Assembly: GCF_019800665.1 (NCBI RefSeq)
Contig: NZ_JAHVKO010000008.1
Span: 24,501-88,500, forward strand
Direction of reading: 5' to 3'
Source: Microbulbifer agarilyticus
GTDB lineage: Bacteria > Pseudomonadota > Gammaproteobacteria > Pseudomonadales > Cellvibrionaceae
DNA length: 64,000 nt
The position numbers were made by a program, and so were the translations under genes. Shown piece after piece: positions 38,557 to 48,288 of this stretch. The stretch's first letter is position 1, and each line of letters begins with the position of its first letter. A model generated the notes under the pieces. It was given only the letters and a program-made list of their open reading frames with translations. It was not told the DNA's origin and did not search any database.

Positions 38557-39282
38557 TTAGTGCGCCGAGGTTGCCATCGAATGAAAATGGACCTGAACCA
38601 AATCATTTAACCAGACCTGTGACTGCACCAGATACGACGACAAAAACGTAAGTACAAAAATAGCCGTCGCCCATCTTACCGGTGCATATCGCCATTTTTC
38701 GTCAAACCCAATTTGCAGCAATAGAAGCGTCACGATTGCCATGGTGGGAAAATAAAACCAACTCAGCGGCAAGCTGAATGGATAAAGGAATACGGCATAA
38801 AACAGTCGCCCAAGCCCTGGCGGAATCATTGCGACCACGGTCATACTTAAAAAACCGGCGTGCAACGGCAGATTCTTTCTGTAGAAAATTCCCAAAAAGT
38901 AAAACACGACGGATGCTGGCAGTAATACAAAATCCACCCAGTAAACCATGCGGAATACCGGGCCCTGTGCAAAAGCGGCAGGCGCGGTCATCCAAAGCAA
39001 AAACGCCGCACTCACCACCATCCCCAAAAAAACGGGAATGGATATCCACCCGGTAATTCGGTGGTACGGGAATACTCGTTTTCTCAACCAGAGAAACTGC
39101 AAGCTGAGAAGCAGCAGCCAGAGAATCGCAAACGTCGCATGCGTGAGATGCGCAAGACCCAGGCTCGCAAAGGTGATGACACTACTCGGCACAAAGCCAA
39201 GGCTAGAAATAACCGCAACAACGACCAGCCACTGATAGCGCGCGATTAGCTCCGGAAATTCCCCCGCTCTTGCATCTGTCAT
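38557..39282 (-). CDS. Multi-pass membrane protein, DUF2306-like
   Basis: 241 residues with about seven hydrophobic helices and a short HRITGW motif (about residue 73) that recalls DUF2306/cytochrome b561-like membrane proteins; His residues in two helices could bind heme, but this is not established. No function can be assigned. It begins nine bases after the radA stop codon, so it may be cotranscribed with radA. Confidence 0.75.
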   Translation of the reverse strand: MTDARAGEFPELIARYQWLVVVAVISSLGFVPSSVITFASLGLAHLTHATFAILWLLLLSLQFLWLRKRVFPYHRITGWISIPVFLGMVVSAAFLLWMTAPAAFAQGPVFRMVYWVDFVLLPASVVFYFLGIFYRKNLPLHAGFLSMTVVAMIPPGLGRLFYAVFLYPFSLPLSWFYFPTMAIVTLLLLQIGFDEKWRYAPVRWATAIFVLTFLSSYLVQSQVWLNDLVQVHFHSMATSAH

Positions 39283-39291
39283 TGAACCAAA

Positions 39292-40686
39292 TCAACCTAG
39301 GTCGAGCGCATTCAACGCTTCGGACAGCGTCTTCACGGGTATTACCTGCATCCCCTCGATATCATCCTTCAGACGATTTGCCGCGGGCACAATGGCTTTG
39401 CGGAAACCGTGTTTGGCGGCTTCGCGCAGACGTTCCTGGCCTGAAGGTACCGGGCGGATTTCACCGGCGAGGCCTACTTCGCCGAAGATCATCAGATCGC
39501 GATCCAAGGTGCGGTTGCGAAAGCTGGAGACTACTGCCATCAATAGGGTGAGGTCAGCACTGGTTTCCATTACCTTTACGCCGCCGACCACGTTGATAAA
39601 CACATCCTGATCACCGACCAGCACTCCGCCGTGGCGATGCAAGACCGCGAGCAGCATATTCAAGCGGTTCTGATCGAGCCCCACCGCGACCCGGCGCGGG
39701 TTGCCGAGGCTGCTGTCATCCACCAGCGCTTGTAGCTCTACCAGCAGCGGGCGAGTGCCCTCCCACACGGAGGTAACCACCGAGCCCGCTGCGATTTCAT
39801 CGGCGCGCTGCAGGAAAATCGCGGACGGGTTGGAGACCTCTTTCAAACCCTGTTCGGTCATCGCAAATACGCCAAGTTCATTCACCGCACCAAAGCGGTT
39901 TTTGTGTGCGCGCAGGGTGCGGAAGCGGGAATCGTGGGTGCCCTCAAGCATGATGGAGCAGTCGATAATATGCTCCAGCACCTTCGGGCCGGCGAGGGTA
40001 CCGTCTTTGGTGACGTGTCCGACGAGAATGAGCGCAGTACCTGTCTGCTTGGCGAAGCGTGTTAAATAGGCCGCACTTTCTCGCACCTGCGCCACGGAAC
40101 CGGGGGCAGACTGCACCTCGGCCATGTGCATCACCTGGATCGAGTCGACCACCATCACCTTGGGTTTCACTTCACCGGCGGTGAGGCAAATCTGTTCGAC
40201 GTTGGTTTCCGACAGCATCTGCAGGTGGTCCGCGGGTAAGCCCAGCCGCTTCGCGCGCATGGCAACCTGCTGTAGGGATTCCTCACCGGTCACATACAGA
40301 GCCGGCAAGTTTTGCGAAAGATGACACAGCGTCTGCAACAGTACCGTGGACTTGCCCGCACCGGGGTGGCCACCCATCAACACTACCGAGCCCGGCACCA
40401 GTCCGCCGCCCAGTACACGGTCCAGCTCACTGGCATTGGTGGGTATGCGCGGTAGCTCACTGAGATCAATTTCAGAAAGCTTCTGCACCTTGCCCTGGCC
40501 CGCCGCACCGGCATAGCCCGACTGAGCGCCGGTAAAATTGGCCGCGCGACTATCTGTATGCTCGGGCCCAAGGCGCACTTCGCTGAGGCTATTCCACGCT
40601 CCGCAGGCACTGCACTGCCCCGCCCATTTGCTGTAATCGGCTCCGCATTCATTGCAGACAAACGCTGTTTTCGATTTCTTGGCCAA
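39292..40686 (-). CDS. radA: DNA repair protein RadA (Sms)
   Basis: 464 residues. N-terminal C4 zinc finger CNECGADYSKWAGQCSACG (11-29), RecA-like ATPase with Walker A GHPGAGKST (about 105-113), the RadA-specific KNRFG motif (AHKNRFGAVNELG), and a C-terminal Lon-protease-like domain without catalytic Ser. Functions in branch migration and recombination intermediate processing as a hexameric helicase. Start is a TTG (LAKKSKTAF), with AGAGAAAG upstream; this aligns with the usual N-terminus of the family. Confidence 0.97.
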   Translation of the reverse strand: MAKKSKTAFVCNECGADYSKWAGQCSACGAWNSLSEVRLGPEHTDSRAANFTGAQSGYAGAAGQGKVQKLSEIDLSELPRIPTNASELDRVLGGGLVPGSVVLMGGHPGAGKSTVLLQTLCHLSQNLPALYVTGEESLQQVAMRAKRLGLPADHLQMLSETNVEQICLTAGEVKPKVMVVDSIQVMHMAEVQSAPGSVAQVRESAAYLTRFAKQTGTALILVGHVTKDGTLAGPKVLEHIIDCSIMLEGTHDSRFRTLRAHKNRFGAVNELGVFAMTEQGLKEVSNPSAIFLQRADEIAAGSVVTSVWEGTRPLLVELQALVDDSSLGNPRRVAVGLDQNRLNMLLAVLHRHGGVLVGDQDVFINVVGGVKVMETSADLTLLMAVVSSFRNRTLDRDLMIFGEVGLAGEIRPVPSGQERLREAAKHGFRKAIVPAANRLKDDIEGMQVIPVKTLSEALNALDLG

Positions 40687-40706
40687 AAGTCTTTCTCTGA
40701 ATTGTG

Positions 40707-40726
40707 CCCGGCGAAATGTCGCCGGG
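40707..40726. other. Stem-loop in the radA 5' region
   Basis: CCCGGCGA, loop AATG, TCGCCGGG: perfect 8-bp stem 20 bases before the radA start, without a T run. May affect radA translation or act as a weak end for GH31 readthrough. Confidence 0.45.
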
Positions 40727-40795
40727 TCTCACATGTAGAAGATTCTGGCTGGCAGTCTACATGACACGTTTGTCGCTGAAAAACCAATACGCGGG

Positions 40796-43246
40796 CTAAC
40801 TTTCCACGCGCACAGTCAGGCCCTCGCCCACAGGCACATCGTCGAGACGCACGGTTACTTTGCCATTTTCATACTGGAACGGCACAGGCTCCCCGTCGAC
40901 TAGCACCCGCGCGGCAGCTTCGATACCCATTAAGCGCAGGGATAGATCGCGGCTGAGAGGCGCCCCGGTATAGGCCCCCTCAGCGGCGGCAATAGTGAGC
41001 TCTTGGCGGTTGTGCAGGTATTGGATGCGGGTTGTCATTTTCTCTCCGCTGATGCGGTACGCCTCAGTGACGTCATCATCTTCCACCAGCTCGAAACTAC
41101 CGTCTGCACCGGCAAACACCATCAGCTCCAGTGCCTGCTTGTCGATAAATGCAGTGCTGAGCGCAAACTCCCGCTGCGGAATAATCCCACCGGCCTTGAC
41201 GAACAAAGGCAATTCACCAGATTCAGGATTAACGATTATCTCGCGACCGCCTTGCCAGAGAGTGCGTTCCTGATCAAACGTGTACCAGCTACCGGGCGGT
41301 AGCCATACTGAGTAAGCTTTGCCGGCCTCAATCTGGGGCGCGACCAGTATTGAATCGCCCCACATATATTGAAGGTCATATTGCCAAGCTAGCGCCTCGT
41401 GCTGGTAATCCAACAGCATTGCCCGAGCCATGGGCAGCCCGGTCTGCGCAGCCTTGTGTGCAGTGGAGTAGAGGTAGGGCATCAATTCATAACGCTGCGC
41501 CGTGAATTGTTTCGCCACCGCCTGCGAGGTGTCACTGCGGTCCAGTGGCCAGCGCGACTGCCCCATACCGTGCGGCTTCCAGATTGGTGAAAAGGCGCCG
41601 AGGGCCATACCCCAGCGCTGGTAGAGGTCTTCATCGGGTCCGTGGGCAGCCTCCCAGTCGTAAAAGCCCCCCGCATCGTGTCCCCAGTACGGAAAACCGG
41701 ACAGGCCAGCCAGCTGCATAGCGCGCACTGTGTGTGCCATATCCTGGTTATCGGGGTAAATATCACCGCTCCAGAGCGTTGCGTAGCGCTGAGCGCCTGC
41801 GGTCATACCTCGTACCCAAACATAAGGGCGCTTGTTCAGGCCTGCCTTATCCCAGCCCTCTGCCACCAGTGACTGCGCAATCAAGAAAAACCAATAATTA
41901 CGCATTTCTGCTGAGCTGCGTCCATTGGCCAGAATCATGTCCTTCGGCGCGGCGCCCTGCTCATCAAACTCATCGATCCACAACGCATCGCCGGGGTAGC
42001 CATCTGCAGGTTTCAGCGCGTTGTTGAGGAACGACCACCAGAACCACGCGCGGAACTTATCGTTAGTAAGATCTGGAGCGCTGTCTTTAAAATCGATTTC
42101 TCCGGGTGTCGGCAGGTTAAATGTATCATCCCAACCGGCCGTGAACTGCCCGATGCAGCGATTAAAATCCAGCGTCATCACCAGCCCGTGTTCGGTGAGC
42201 CACTGGCCGTAAGCGGCCGGGTCCGGGTAACGTTCGGGGTCCCATTCGAGCTTCGACTCACAACGTTTCCCTCCCGCTGCACGCCAACGATTGTCGTTAA
42301 CAACATGGTCCAGAGGGTAACCTGCCACACGGTGCTCGGTAATTTTCCGCTTCCACCATGTTTCATCGGAGGGTGTCGCGGAGTTGTGATCGTGCCCCTT
42401 ATCGGAGAGCTGCAAACCAAACATGGCTTTTTGCGGCAGACGGGGTCTGCCGGTGAGCTGGGTATAGTGGTCAAGCACGCTGGCCAGTTGCCGCCCCCCG
42501 ATAAAAAAATAATCCATACGCGCATCAAAACCGTGGGTTTCTATGGCCATGGAATAATCATCACCGGCGGCAAAACTGAATCGGTTTGGAAAAGTACTAT
42601 TCAGGAATACCCCGTAGCCCTTGCTCGACAGGTAAAACGGTACGATCAGCGGCGCCTGTTCAATTTGGCGGCTGCCGTAATTGCGCTGAATCACTTCGCC
42701 ACGCAGGTCGACACTGTCAGCGCGGCCGAAATAGCCGTGGCCAAGCCCGGTAAAGTGTTCTTGGGAGTCCACTTCGAACGATACGTGGATATCTTCTTCA
42801 TGCCATCGCACCGGTAGTCGCTCCCGCAATACCGGCACCAACTCCCCGGCGTGCAGAAAACTCGCAGCAAGCGTTACCGTGTCGATATGAACGGTGACCT
42901 CGGCAGTACTGAGAATCAATGTATCGCCGCGCCGCTCAATGCCGAATTCTCCAGGCCAGTCATGGCGTGCCACCATGGCATAGTGGTCGTCGGGAAAGAC
43001 CTCCTCGCCGGGCAGGGTGGATTGCATGCGAACCATCGCGTTGCCGTAAGGAGTTACGCGCAGCCGGCGGCCATCTGCGGCAGTCACAATAATGGAGGAA
43101 CTCTCGCGCGTCACACCACTCCCGAGATGAGTGGCGTTTAAATCAATCTGCGCTCGCGGTTCCTTCGCCACATCGCAGGCCTCGATAAAGATGGCCACCC
43201 AAAGGAGCAGCAATATCCGGCCGGCTCGCACAATATAATTTGTCAT
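40796..43246 (-). CDS. GH31 alpha-glucosidase-family lipoprotein
   Basis: 816 residues from ATG 43246, chosen for GGGGGGTGG just upstream; an in-frame ATG at 43270 lacks a site. A hydrophobic start ends with FIEAC, a probable lipoprotein signal. GH31 landmarks: N-terminal beta-sandwich, LWIDEFDEQG with the nucleophile Asp (about 421; classic form WIDMNE) and FPYWGHDAGGF (about 517-526) near the acid/base. Should release glucose (or xylose) from alpha-glycosides; the upstream GGGGCGTAG motif, shared with the starch locus 25 kb away, favours maltodextrin. It precedes radA on the same strand with 109 bases between. Confidence 0.92.
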   Translation of the reverse strand: MTNYIVRAGRILLLLWVAIFIEACDVAKEPRAQIDLNATHLGSGVTRESSSIIVTAADGRRLRVTPYGNAMVRMQSTLPGEEVFPDDHYAMVARHDWPGEFGIERRGDTLILSTAEVTVHIDTVTLAASFLHAGELVPVLRERLPVRWHEEDIHVSFEVDSQEHFTGLGHGYFGRADSVDLRGEVIQRNYGSRQIEQAPLIVPFYLSSKGYGVFLNSTFPNRFSFAAGDDYSMAIETHGFDARMDYFFIGGRQLASVLDHYTQLTGRPRLPQKAMFGLQLSDKGHDHNSATPSDETWWKRKITEHRVAGYPLDHVVNDNRWRAAGGKRCESKLEWDPERYPDPAAYGQWLTEHGLVMTLDFNRCIGQFTAGWDDTFNLPTPGEIDFKDSAPDLTNDKFRAWFWWSFLNNALKPADGYPGDALWIDEFDEQGAAPKDMILANGRSSAEMRNYWFFLIAQSLVAEGWDKAGLNKRPYVWVRGMTAGAQRYATLWSGDIYPDNQDMAHTVRAMQLAGLSGFPYWGHDAGGFYDWEAAHGPDEDLYQRWGMALGAFSPIWKPHGMGQSRWPLDRSDTSQAVAKQFTAQRYELMPYLYSTAHKAAQTGLPMARAMLLDYQHEALAWQYDLQYMWGDSILVAPQIEAGKAYSVWLPPGSWYTFDQERTLWQGGREIIVNPESGELPLFVKAGGIIPQREFALSTAFIDKQALELMVFAGADGSFELVEDDDVTEAYRISGEKMTTRIQYLHNRQELTIAAAEGAYTGAPLSRDLSLRLMGIEAAARVLVDGEPVPFQYENGKVTVRLDDVPVGEGLTVRVES

Positions 43247-43325
43247 TTCCACCCCCCTCATCAGACGCATCCTTCTTTTTCGTTAAAACTACGCTGCAGA
43301 AGTAGCACCAACAAGGGCTGACCAC

Positions 43326-43359
43326 GGGGCGTAGCTCCTTTGATAGGGGGGGAGATAAG
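43326..43359. promoter_or_regulatory. Candidate starch-regulon operator upstream of GH31
   Basis: GGGGCGTAG (43326-43334) and GGGGGGGAGATAAG (43346-43359) lie 80-113 bases before the GH31 start, in the divergent gap with the phosphopantetheinyl transferase gene. The G-rich tract is a weaker MalT-box match than at the other sites. Confidence 0.45.
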
Positions 43360-43485
43360 ACAAGAATCGGTCACTATCCCGCAATCACTTTGGGCAGAGC
43401 CATGTTGCAGCGTATGATGCGTTTTTATTTAAAGCACGGTTAACCACAATATGGTTGCCCAGCAGCCATTAATATAAACAGCACA

Positions 43486-44205
43486 ATGTCCCTACCCGCC
43501 GTCTGGATTCTGCATCGCGACGATATCGCCCCCGGCAGTGAGCACGCCAAAGCTCTCAACAGTCTATTGTCGAAAGAGGAACACGCGCGCCAATTGCGCT
43601 ACGCGAGCGATCAGGCCCGTCACGGGTTCCTGCTGAGCCGCGGTCTGCTGCGCTCGGTGCTGGGCAAAATCAGTGGCCACTCACCGGAGTCGCTGGACTT
43701 CTCGATCAGTGACTCCGGCAAGCCCGCGCTGGCGGTCACTCCCGAACTGCATTTCAGTCTCAGCCACAGTGGCCAGTGGATTGCCCTGTCGGTCTCCTGC
43801 GAGGCACCGGTGGGTATTGATATCGAGCAGCCGCAAAAGCCGCGGGACTTTTTGCGTATTGCCCACCACTACTTTCACCCCGACGAATGCGCGCTGCTGG
43901 ACAACGCGCCGCCGGAATTGCTCCCGGTGCATTTCTACCGTTTGTGGACCATGAAAGAGGCCTTCTTCAAGGCGCGCGGTACTGGCATTTCGGAAGGACT
44001 CGGGCGCATCAATCTGGCGGGATTCCACCTGGGCGAGGGCATCCATCTGGACGCCGCCATGGCCGATAGCGAGGCTCCCTGGCAGTTCAATTACCTGATG
44101 CTGCCTCTGCCGGACGGCAACCATCTGCACATGGCCCTGGCCGGGCAGGATCCGGTGCTGGGCGAGATTAGCGCGGAACAGATTACCCGGGGGCTGCCCG
44201 ACTGA
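43486..44205 (+). CDS. 4'-phosphopantetheinyl transferase (Sfp/AcpT type)
   Basis: 239 residues, Sfp-type size. Conserved motifs: VGIDIEQ (Mg-binding Asp/Glu) at about residue 108 and WTMKEAFFKARGTG at about 160, matching (V/I)G(V/I)D...WxxKEAxxK. Transfers phosphopantetheine from CoA to carrier proteins of fatty acid, polyketide or nonribosomal peptide synthases. No carrier-protein or synthase gene is in the window, so it acts on targets elsewhere. Divergent from GH31; no clear ribosome site before the ATG. Confidence 0.93.
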   Translation: MSLPAVWILHRDDIAPGSEHAKALNSLLSKEEHARQLRYASDQARHGFLLSRGLLRSVLGKISGHSPESLDFSISDSGKPALAVTPELHFSLSHSGQWIALSVSCEAPVGIDIEQPQKPRDFLRIAHHYFHPDECALLDNAPPELLPVHFYRLWTMKEAFFKARGTGISEGLGRINLAGFHLGEGIHLDAAMADSEAPWQFNYLMLPLPDGNHLHMALAGQDPVLGEISAEQITRGLPD

Positions 44206-44340
44206 GGCGAATTTTGGGACACGATTCCCTCAGTTGAAACACGTCGGCAGACCCGCTTGCGCGGGAAGGCCCAAGCCCATACCATCTTCGCCAAGAGCGG
44301 GCACTAACCGCTCACCCAAAACACCAGATTGCGCCAAACC

Positions 44341-44769
44341 ATGCTCAATGTTCTGCAAACCCTGCTGCTACTCGCGCTGCTCGCCATCACCGGCGAAGCC
44401 GCGGCTATGCACTGTGGTGGCTCGGAGAACGCGCAGCACGGGGAGACCAGCCATCATCAAGCGACCGTGGTCGCCGAACCAGCGCCCACGCACGCAATTG
44501 CAGACACTGCCGAGCAGGAAGCAAGCTGCAGCCATGGGCAATGCGGTACCCAGCACACCGAGCCGCATACCGACACGCATACCAAACCGAGTTCGCACAC
44601 TGATTGCGATGGCAGCTGTGCCTGCTGTCCCGGCCATTGCGCAAATTGCATTCCCGCTTCAGTACAAGTGGCGGAATTTCATTCCTTTGCCCGCTCCGTG
44701 ACGGCCTACCGCCCACTGGATTCCACCCCCGCACCGGAATCCTCAATCCGCCCACCGATTACCGCCTGA
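44341..44769 (+). CDS. Cys/His-rich exported metal-binding protein of copper operon (CopL-like)
   Basis: 142 residues from ATG 44341. A signal peptide (LLLLALLAITGEAAA) is followed by MHC and many His and Cys residues, including HTDCDGSCACCPGHCANC near the middle. Small proteins of this kind precede DUF411/copA/copB genes in xanthomonads and marine bacteria and are believed to bind copper in the periplasm or sense it. First gene of the copper operon; next gene starts 169 bases later. Family assignment rests on composition and position only. Confidence 0.65.
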   Translation: MLNVLQTLLLLALLAITGEAAAMHCGGSENAQHGETSHHQATVVAEPAPTHAIADTAEQEASCSHGQCGTQHTEPHTDTHTKPSSHTDCDGSCACCPGHCANCIPASVQVAEFHSFARSVTAYRPLDSTPAPESSIRPPITA

Positions 44770-44938
44770 TACGGGATAGGTGCGCCCGAACCTGGCGCAT
44801 TTTCCATCCCACCCAAGCACTCGCTTACCCGAATACCCACTGAAAAATTACCAGCGCAAACGGCGCATCGCTGTGCCTCGGTCATTACACCGCTATGCGA
44901 CCTGCGCCCCAGAATATGAAAGAGATCAGGAAAAGATC

Positions 44939-45499
44939 ATGAAGATGATAAACAGTGCCATACGCCTAGTACGCCACAGCAAGTTATCCACCCTCACCCT
45001 GCTGCTCGGGGCTTTCACCCTGTTAGCCGTGAGTGCCTGCAGCAAGCCAGTGGAAAAAGAGAGCCACAGCAGTGAACAGGCAGCTGCGCCCCAAGGGGAA
45101 ACCATCGCCCTCACCACCTATAAGTCCGCCACCTGTGGCTGCTGCCAGCTGTGGGTGGACCACGCCAACCGACAGGGTTTTGCGGTGGATGCACAAAACG
45201 TCGATGACCTGAACGGCATCAAGGACCGCTTCGGTATTGCGCCGCAGTTCCAGTCCTGCCACACCAGCGTGTCCGATAACAATTTTGTGTTCGAGGGGCA
45301 TGTGCCGGCGAAGTTTGTCCGCCAGTTCCTGCAGAATCCACCGGTCAACGCGCGTGGCCTCGCGGTACCGGCAATGCCACTGGGCAGCCCGGGTATGGAG
45401 GTGGGCGACCGCTTCACGCCCTATGAAATTCTGCTGCTGCACAAAGATGGCGGCCACAGCGTGTATGCACGCATTGAAAATGCCCAGCAGCAATTTTGA
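44939..45499 (+). CDS. DUF411 family metal-binding lipoprotein
   Basis: 186 residues from ATG 44939, chosen for AGGAA eight bases upstream and because a signal peptide with lipobox VSAC follows directly. DUF411 hallmark TYKSATCGCCQLWVDH places a CxCC-type site early, with a second Cys at SCHTS and hydrophobic GHVPAKFV later. Proposed periplasmic copper or other thiophilic metal binding. Its TGA overlaps the region just before CopA, giving tight coupling within the operon. Confidence 0.88.
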   Translation: MKMINSAIRLVRHSKLSTLTLLLGAFTLLAVSACSKPVEKESHSSEQAAAPQGETIALTTYKSATCGCCQLWVDHANRQGFAVDAQNVDDLNGIKDRFGIAPQFQSCHTSVSDNNFVFEGHVPAKFVRQFLQNPPVNARGLAVPAMPLGSPGMEVGDRFTPYEILLLHKDGGHSVYARIENAQQQF

Positions 45500-45507
45500 G
45501 GCGCGCC

Positions 45508-47436
45508 GTGAATAAGTATCCTGATTCTTCCCCATTGGTCACGCCGATTTCACGGCGCCGGTTTGTCACCGGTGCCATGTCCGGACTCGCCGGTGGCGCC
45601 ACCCTCGCCGGGCTGCCAGCCAGCGCTGAAGCGCCGCAGGCGAGCAACCCTCTGCCAAGCGAGTTACGCGGCAACCAGTTTGACCTGCACGTGAATTACC
45701 TGCCGGTTAACTTTACCGGCCGCGCGCGCACCGCCGTGGCGGTAAACGGCACTGTGCCCGCGCCGGTGTTGCGCTGGAAAGAGGGTGACACCGTCACCAT
45801 CAATGTCACCAACCACCTGGCCCACGACACCTCCATCCACTGGCATGGCCTGATCCTGCCCAGCAATATGGATGGCGTACCGGGCCTCAGTTTTGATGGT
45901 ATCCGCCCCGGGGAAACCTTCACCTACCAGTTCCCGCTAAAACAGAGTGGCACCTACTGGTATCACAGTCACTCCGACTTTCAGGAGCAGCGCGGCCATT
46001 ACGGCGCCATCGTGATCGACCCCGCCGAACCTGACCCGGTGGCCTACGACCGCGATTACGTAGTGCTACTCACCGACTGGAGCGACCAGTCCCCACAGGA
46101 CATTTACGCCACGCTGAAAAAGGAAGGGCATTACTACAACCGCCGTCGCCGCACCGTCGGCGACCTGTGGGAGGAGATTCGCCAGAAGGGTGTCAACCAG
46201 ACCTGGCGCGATCGCAAGATGTGGAACGAGATGCGCATGTCGGACCGCGACATCGCCGACGTCACCGGCTACACCTACACCTACCTGATGAACGGCCAGA
46301 CGCCAGACGCCAACTGGACAGCCCTGTTCAATCGCGGTGAAAAAATTCGCCTGCGGTTTATCAACGGCGCCGCCATGTCGATTTTCGACATCCGGATTCC
46401 CGGGCTAAAAATGACCGTAGTGGCGAGCGACGGCCAGAACATCGAGCCGGTCACCGTGGACGAATTCCGTATCGGCGTGGCAGAAACCTACGACGTCATC
46501 GTGGAGCCGGAAAACGATACCGCCTATACCCTGTTTGCCCAGACCATCGACCGCTCCGGTTACGCGCGCGGCACCCTTACTTCCGATCCGCGCCTACAGG
46601 CCAAGGTACCGGCAATGGATTACGCTCCGGTATTAACTCATCGTGATATGGGTATGGACCATTCGGCACACGCCATGGGTGACATGCCCGGCATGGATCA
46701 CGGAATGAATCACGGCATGGATCACGGCGGAAACCACAGTGGGCACAGCATGCACCATGACATGGACCACAGTGCTCACACTATGGAGGGTATGGACCAC
46801 AGCCAGCACGCGGGGCACCAGATGCACGGTGCCAAAGCCGGTAACAACATCGGTAACAATATCGGCACCACCACCGGCCTCGGCCTCGCCGGATACGGCA
46901 GCAACGCGCCGGTGGAACATTTACCCTCGGAATACGGCCCTGGGGTGGACATGCGCGCGTCTATGCCTGCCAACGGCTTGCACGACCCGGGTATCGGCCT
47001 GCGCGATCACCAGCAGCGTTATGGACGCAAGGTGCTCACCTATGGCGATATCCGCAATCTCACCCCCACCCTCGACCGTCGTCAGCCGGAACGGGAAATT
47101 CAGCTGCACCTGACCGGCAATATGGAGCGCTATATGTGGTCCGTTAACGGCATCAAGTTCAGCGACGCCGAGCCGCTGTTTTTCAAATACGGTGAGCGAC
47201 TGCGGGTGACCCTGGTAAACGACACCATGATGACCCACCCCATTCATTTGCACGGCATGTGGAGTGAACTGGAAACCGGCGATCCGGAATACATTCCGCG
47301 CAAACACACGGTACTGGTGCAACCGGGCTCCACCATCAGCTATCTGGTGACTGCCGACGCGTACGGCCGCTGGGCCTACCACTGTCATTTGCTGTACCAC
47401 ATGCCGGGCATGTTCCGCGAAGTGCGCGTGGTTTAA
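45508..47436 (+). CDS. copA: CopA/PcoA multicopper oxidase, copper resistance
   Basis: 642 residues from GTG 45508 (GAGG six bases upstream); TTG 45496 is an alternative. Tat signal SRRRFVTG shows export in folded form. Three cupredoxin domains carry the four copper-site motifs: HWHGLILPSNMDG, YHSHSDFQEQ, HPIHLHGMW and the type-1 site HCHLLYHMPGMF. Between domains, about residues 373-440, lies an extended Met/His-rich region with repeated MDH/MNH/HSAH units, as in PcoA/CopA but long. Oxidises Cu(I) and sequesters copper in the periplasm. copB follows 14 bases downstream. Confidence 0.95.
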   Translation: MNKYPDSSPLVTPISRRRFVTGAMSGLAGGATLAGLPASAEAPQASNPLPSELRGNQFDLHVNYLPVNFTGRARTAVAVNGTVPAPVLRWKEGDTVTINVTNHLAHDTSIHWHGLILPSNMDGVPGLSFDGIRPGETFTYQFPLKQSGTYWYHSHSDFQEQRGHYGAIVIDPAEPDPVAYDRDYVVLLTDWSDQSPQDIYATLKKEGHYYNRRRRTVGDLWEEIRQKGVNQTWRDRKMWNEMRMSDRDIADVTGYTYTYLMNGQTPDANWTALFNRGEKIRLRFINGAAMSIFDIRIPGLKMTVVASDGQNIEPVTVDEFRIGVAETYDVIVEPENDTAYTLFAQTIDRSGYARGTLTSDPRLQAKVPAMDYAPVLTHRDMGMDHSAHAMGDMPGMDHGMNHGMDHGGNHSGHSMHHDMDHSAHTMEGMDHSQHAGHQMHGAKAGNNIGNNIGTTTGLGLAGYGSNAPVEHLPSEYGPGVDMRASMPANGLHDPGIGLRDHQQRYGRKVLTYGDIRNLTPTLDRRQPEREIQLHLTGNMERYMWSVNGIKFSDAEPLFFKYGERLRVTLVNDTMMTHPIHLHGMWSELETGDPEYIPRKHTVLVQPGSTISYLVTADAYGRWAYHCHLLYHMPGMFREVRVV

Positions 47437-47450
47437 GGGAGGCACACAGA

Positions 47451-48245
47451 ATGAAAACATTCACTCAAACCGTCAGCGTCACCTGTGCGGCGTTCGTAAC
47501 TTCGCTCTCTTACGCCAGTACGCAAATGCACGAACACCAGCACGCGCATCACGGTCATTCAGAGCCGGAGCCCGCGCCGGCATACCAGTCCCATCATCCT
47601 GAGCACGTGATGAATCACGAGGTACTGCTCACCAAGGTCACCATTGATCAGCTGGAGGCACGCCAGCACGAGGGTAGCGCCCTGGAAGGCAGCCTGTGGT
47701 TTGGCGGCGACCTGAATAAGCTGTGGCTGAAAACGGAAGTGGAACGGGAGGAGGGAGAAACTGCCGACGCAGAACTGCAGGCGCTGTATAGCCGCGCCGT
47801 GGCACCCTACTGGGATCTGCAATTGGGCGTGCGGCACGACTTCAAGCTACAGGGCGGCGACAGCAAGACGTGGGGAGCCATCGGCATGCACGGACTCGCG
47901 CCCTATTTCTTTGAAGTCGATACAGCACTGTTTATCGGCGACCACGGCGACACCGCCCTGCGACTGGAAGCCGAGTACGAAATGCTGTTCACGCAAAAGT
48001 GGATTCTCAGCCCGGAGGTCGAAGTCAATTTCTACGGACAGAACGACCCGACAACCCGCACCGGCTCCGGGCTTTCCGATATCGAAGCCGGGCTGCGCCT
48101 GCGCTACGAGTTCACCCCGAAGTTTGCTCCGTACATCGGGGTGAATTACGAGAAGAACTTTGGCAATACCGCAGACTTCCTGCGCGACGCCGGTGAGCAT
48201 ATCGACGAAACCACCTGGGTCATCGGTCTGCACGCCTGGTTCTAG
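47451..48245 (+). CDS. copB: CopB/PcoB outer-membrane copper resistance protein
   Basis: 264 residues. Signal peptide, then a His-rich N-terminal segment (HEHQHAHHGHSEPEP), then the PcoB beta-barrel core with GEGALEGSLWFGGDL-like GSLWFGGDLNKLW, DLQLGVRHDF and C-terminal VIGLHAWF ending in Phe, suited to outer-membrane insertion. Acts with CopA in copper tolerance, probably binding or exporting copper at the outer membrane. GGGAGG lies nine bases before the ATG. Last gene of the operon. Confidence 0.93.
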   Translation: MKTFTQTVSVTCAAFVTSLSYASTQMHEHQHAHHGHSEPEPAPAYQSHHPEHVMNHEVLLTKVTIDQLEARQHEGSALEGSLWFGGDLNKLWLKTEVEREEGETADAELQALYSRAVAPYWDLQLGVRHDFKLQGGDSKTWGAIGMHGLAPYFFEVDTALFIGDHGDTALRLEAEYEMLFTQKWILSPEVEVNFYGQNDPTTRTGSGLSDIEAGLRLRYEFTPKFAPYIGVNYEKNFGNTADFLRDAGEHIDETTWVIGLHAWF

Positions 48246-48288
48246 GTACTGGCTAAGTACTAACTAGCTACTAAACAGTATCCGCGCG

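Noticed and set aside
46650..46830. CRISPR-like or other spaced repeat array
   Set aside because: The repeats are codon-level Met/His repetition in CopA; no direct-repeat/spacer periodicity of CRISPR type anywhere in the window.
46633..46920. His/Val-rich minus-strand frame
   Set aside because: It is the complement of the repetitive Met/His tract of CopA and has no independent support.
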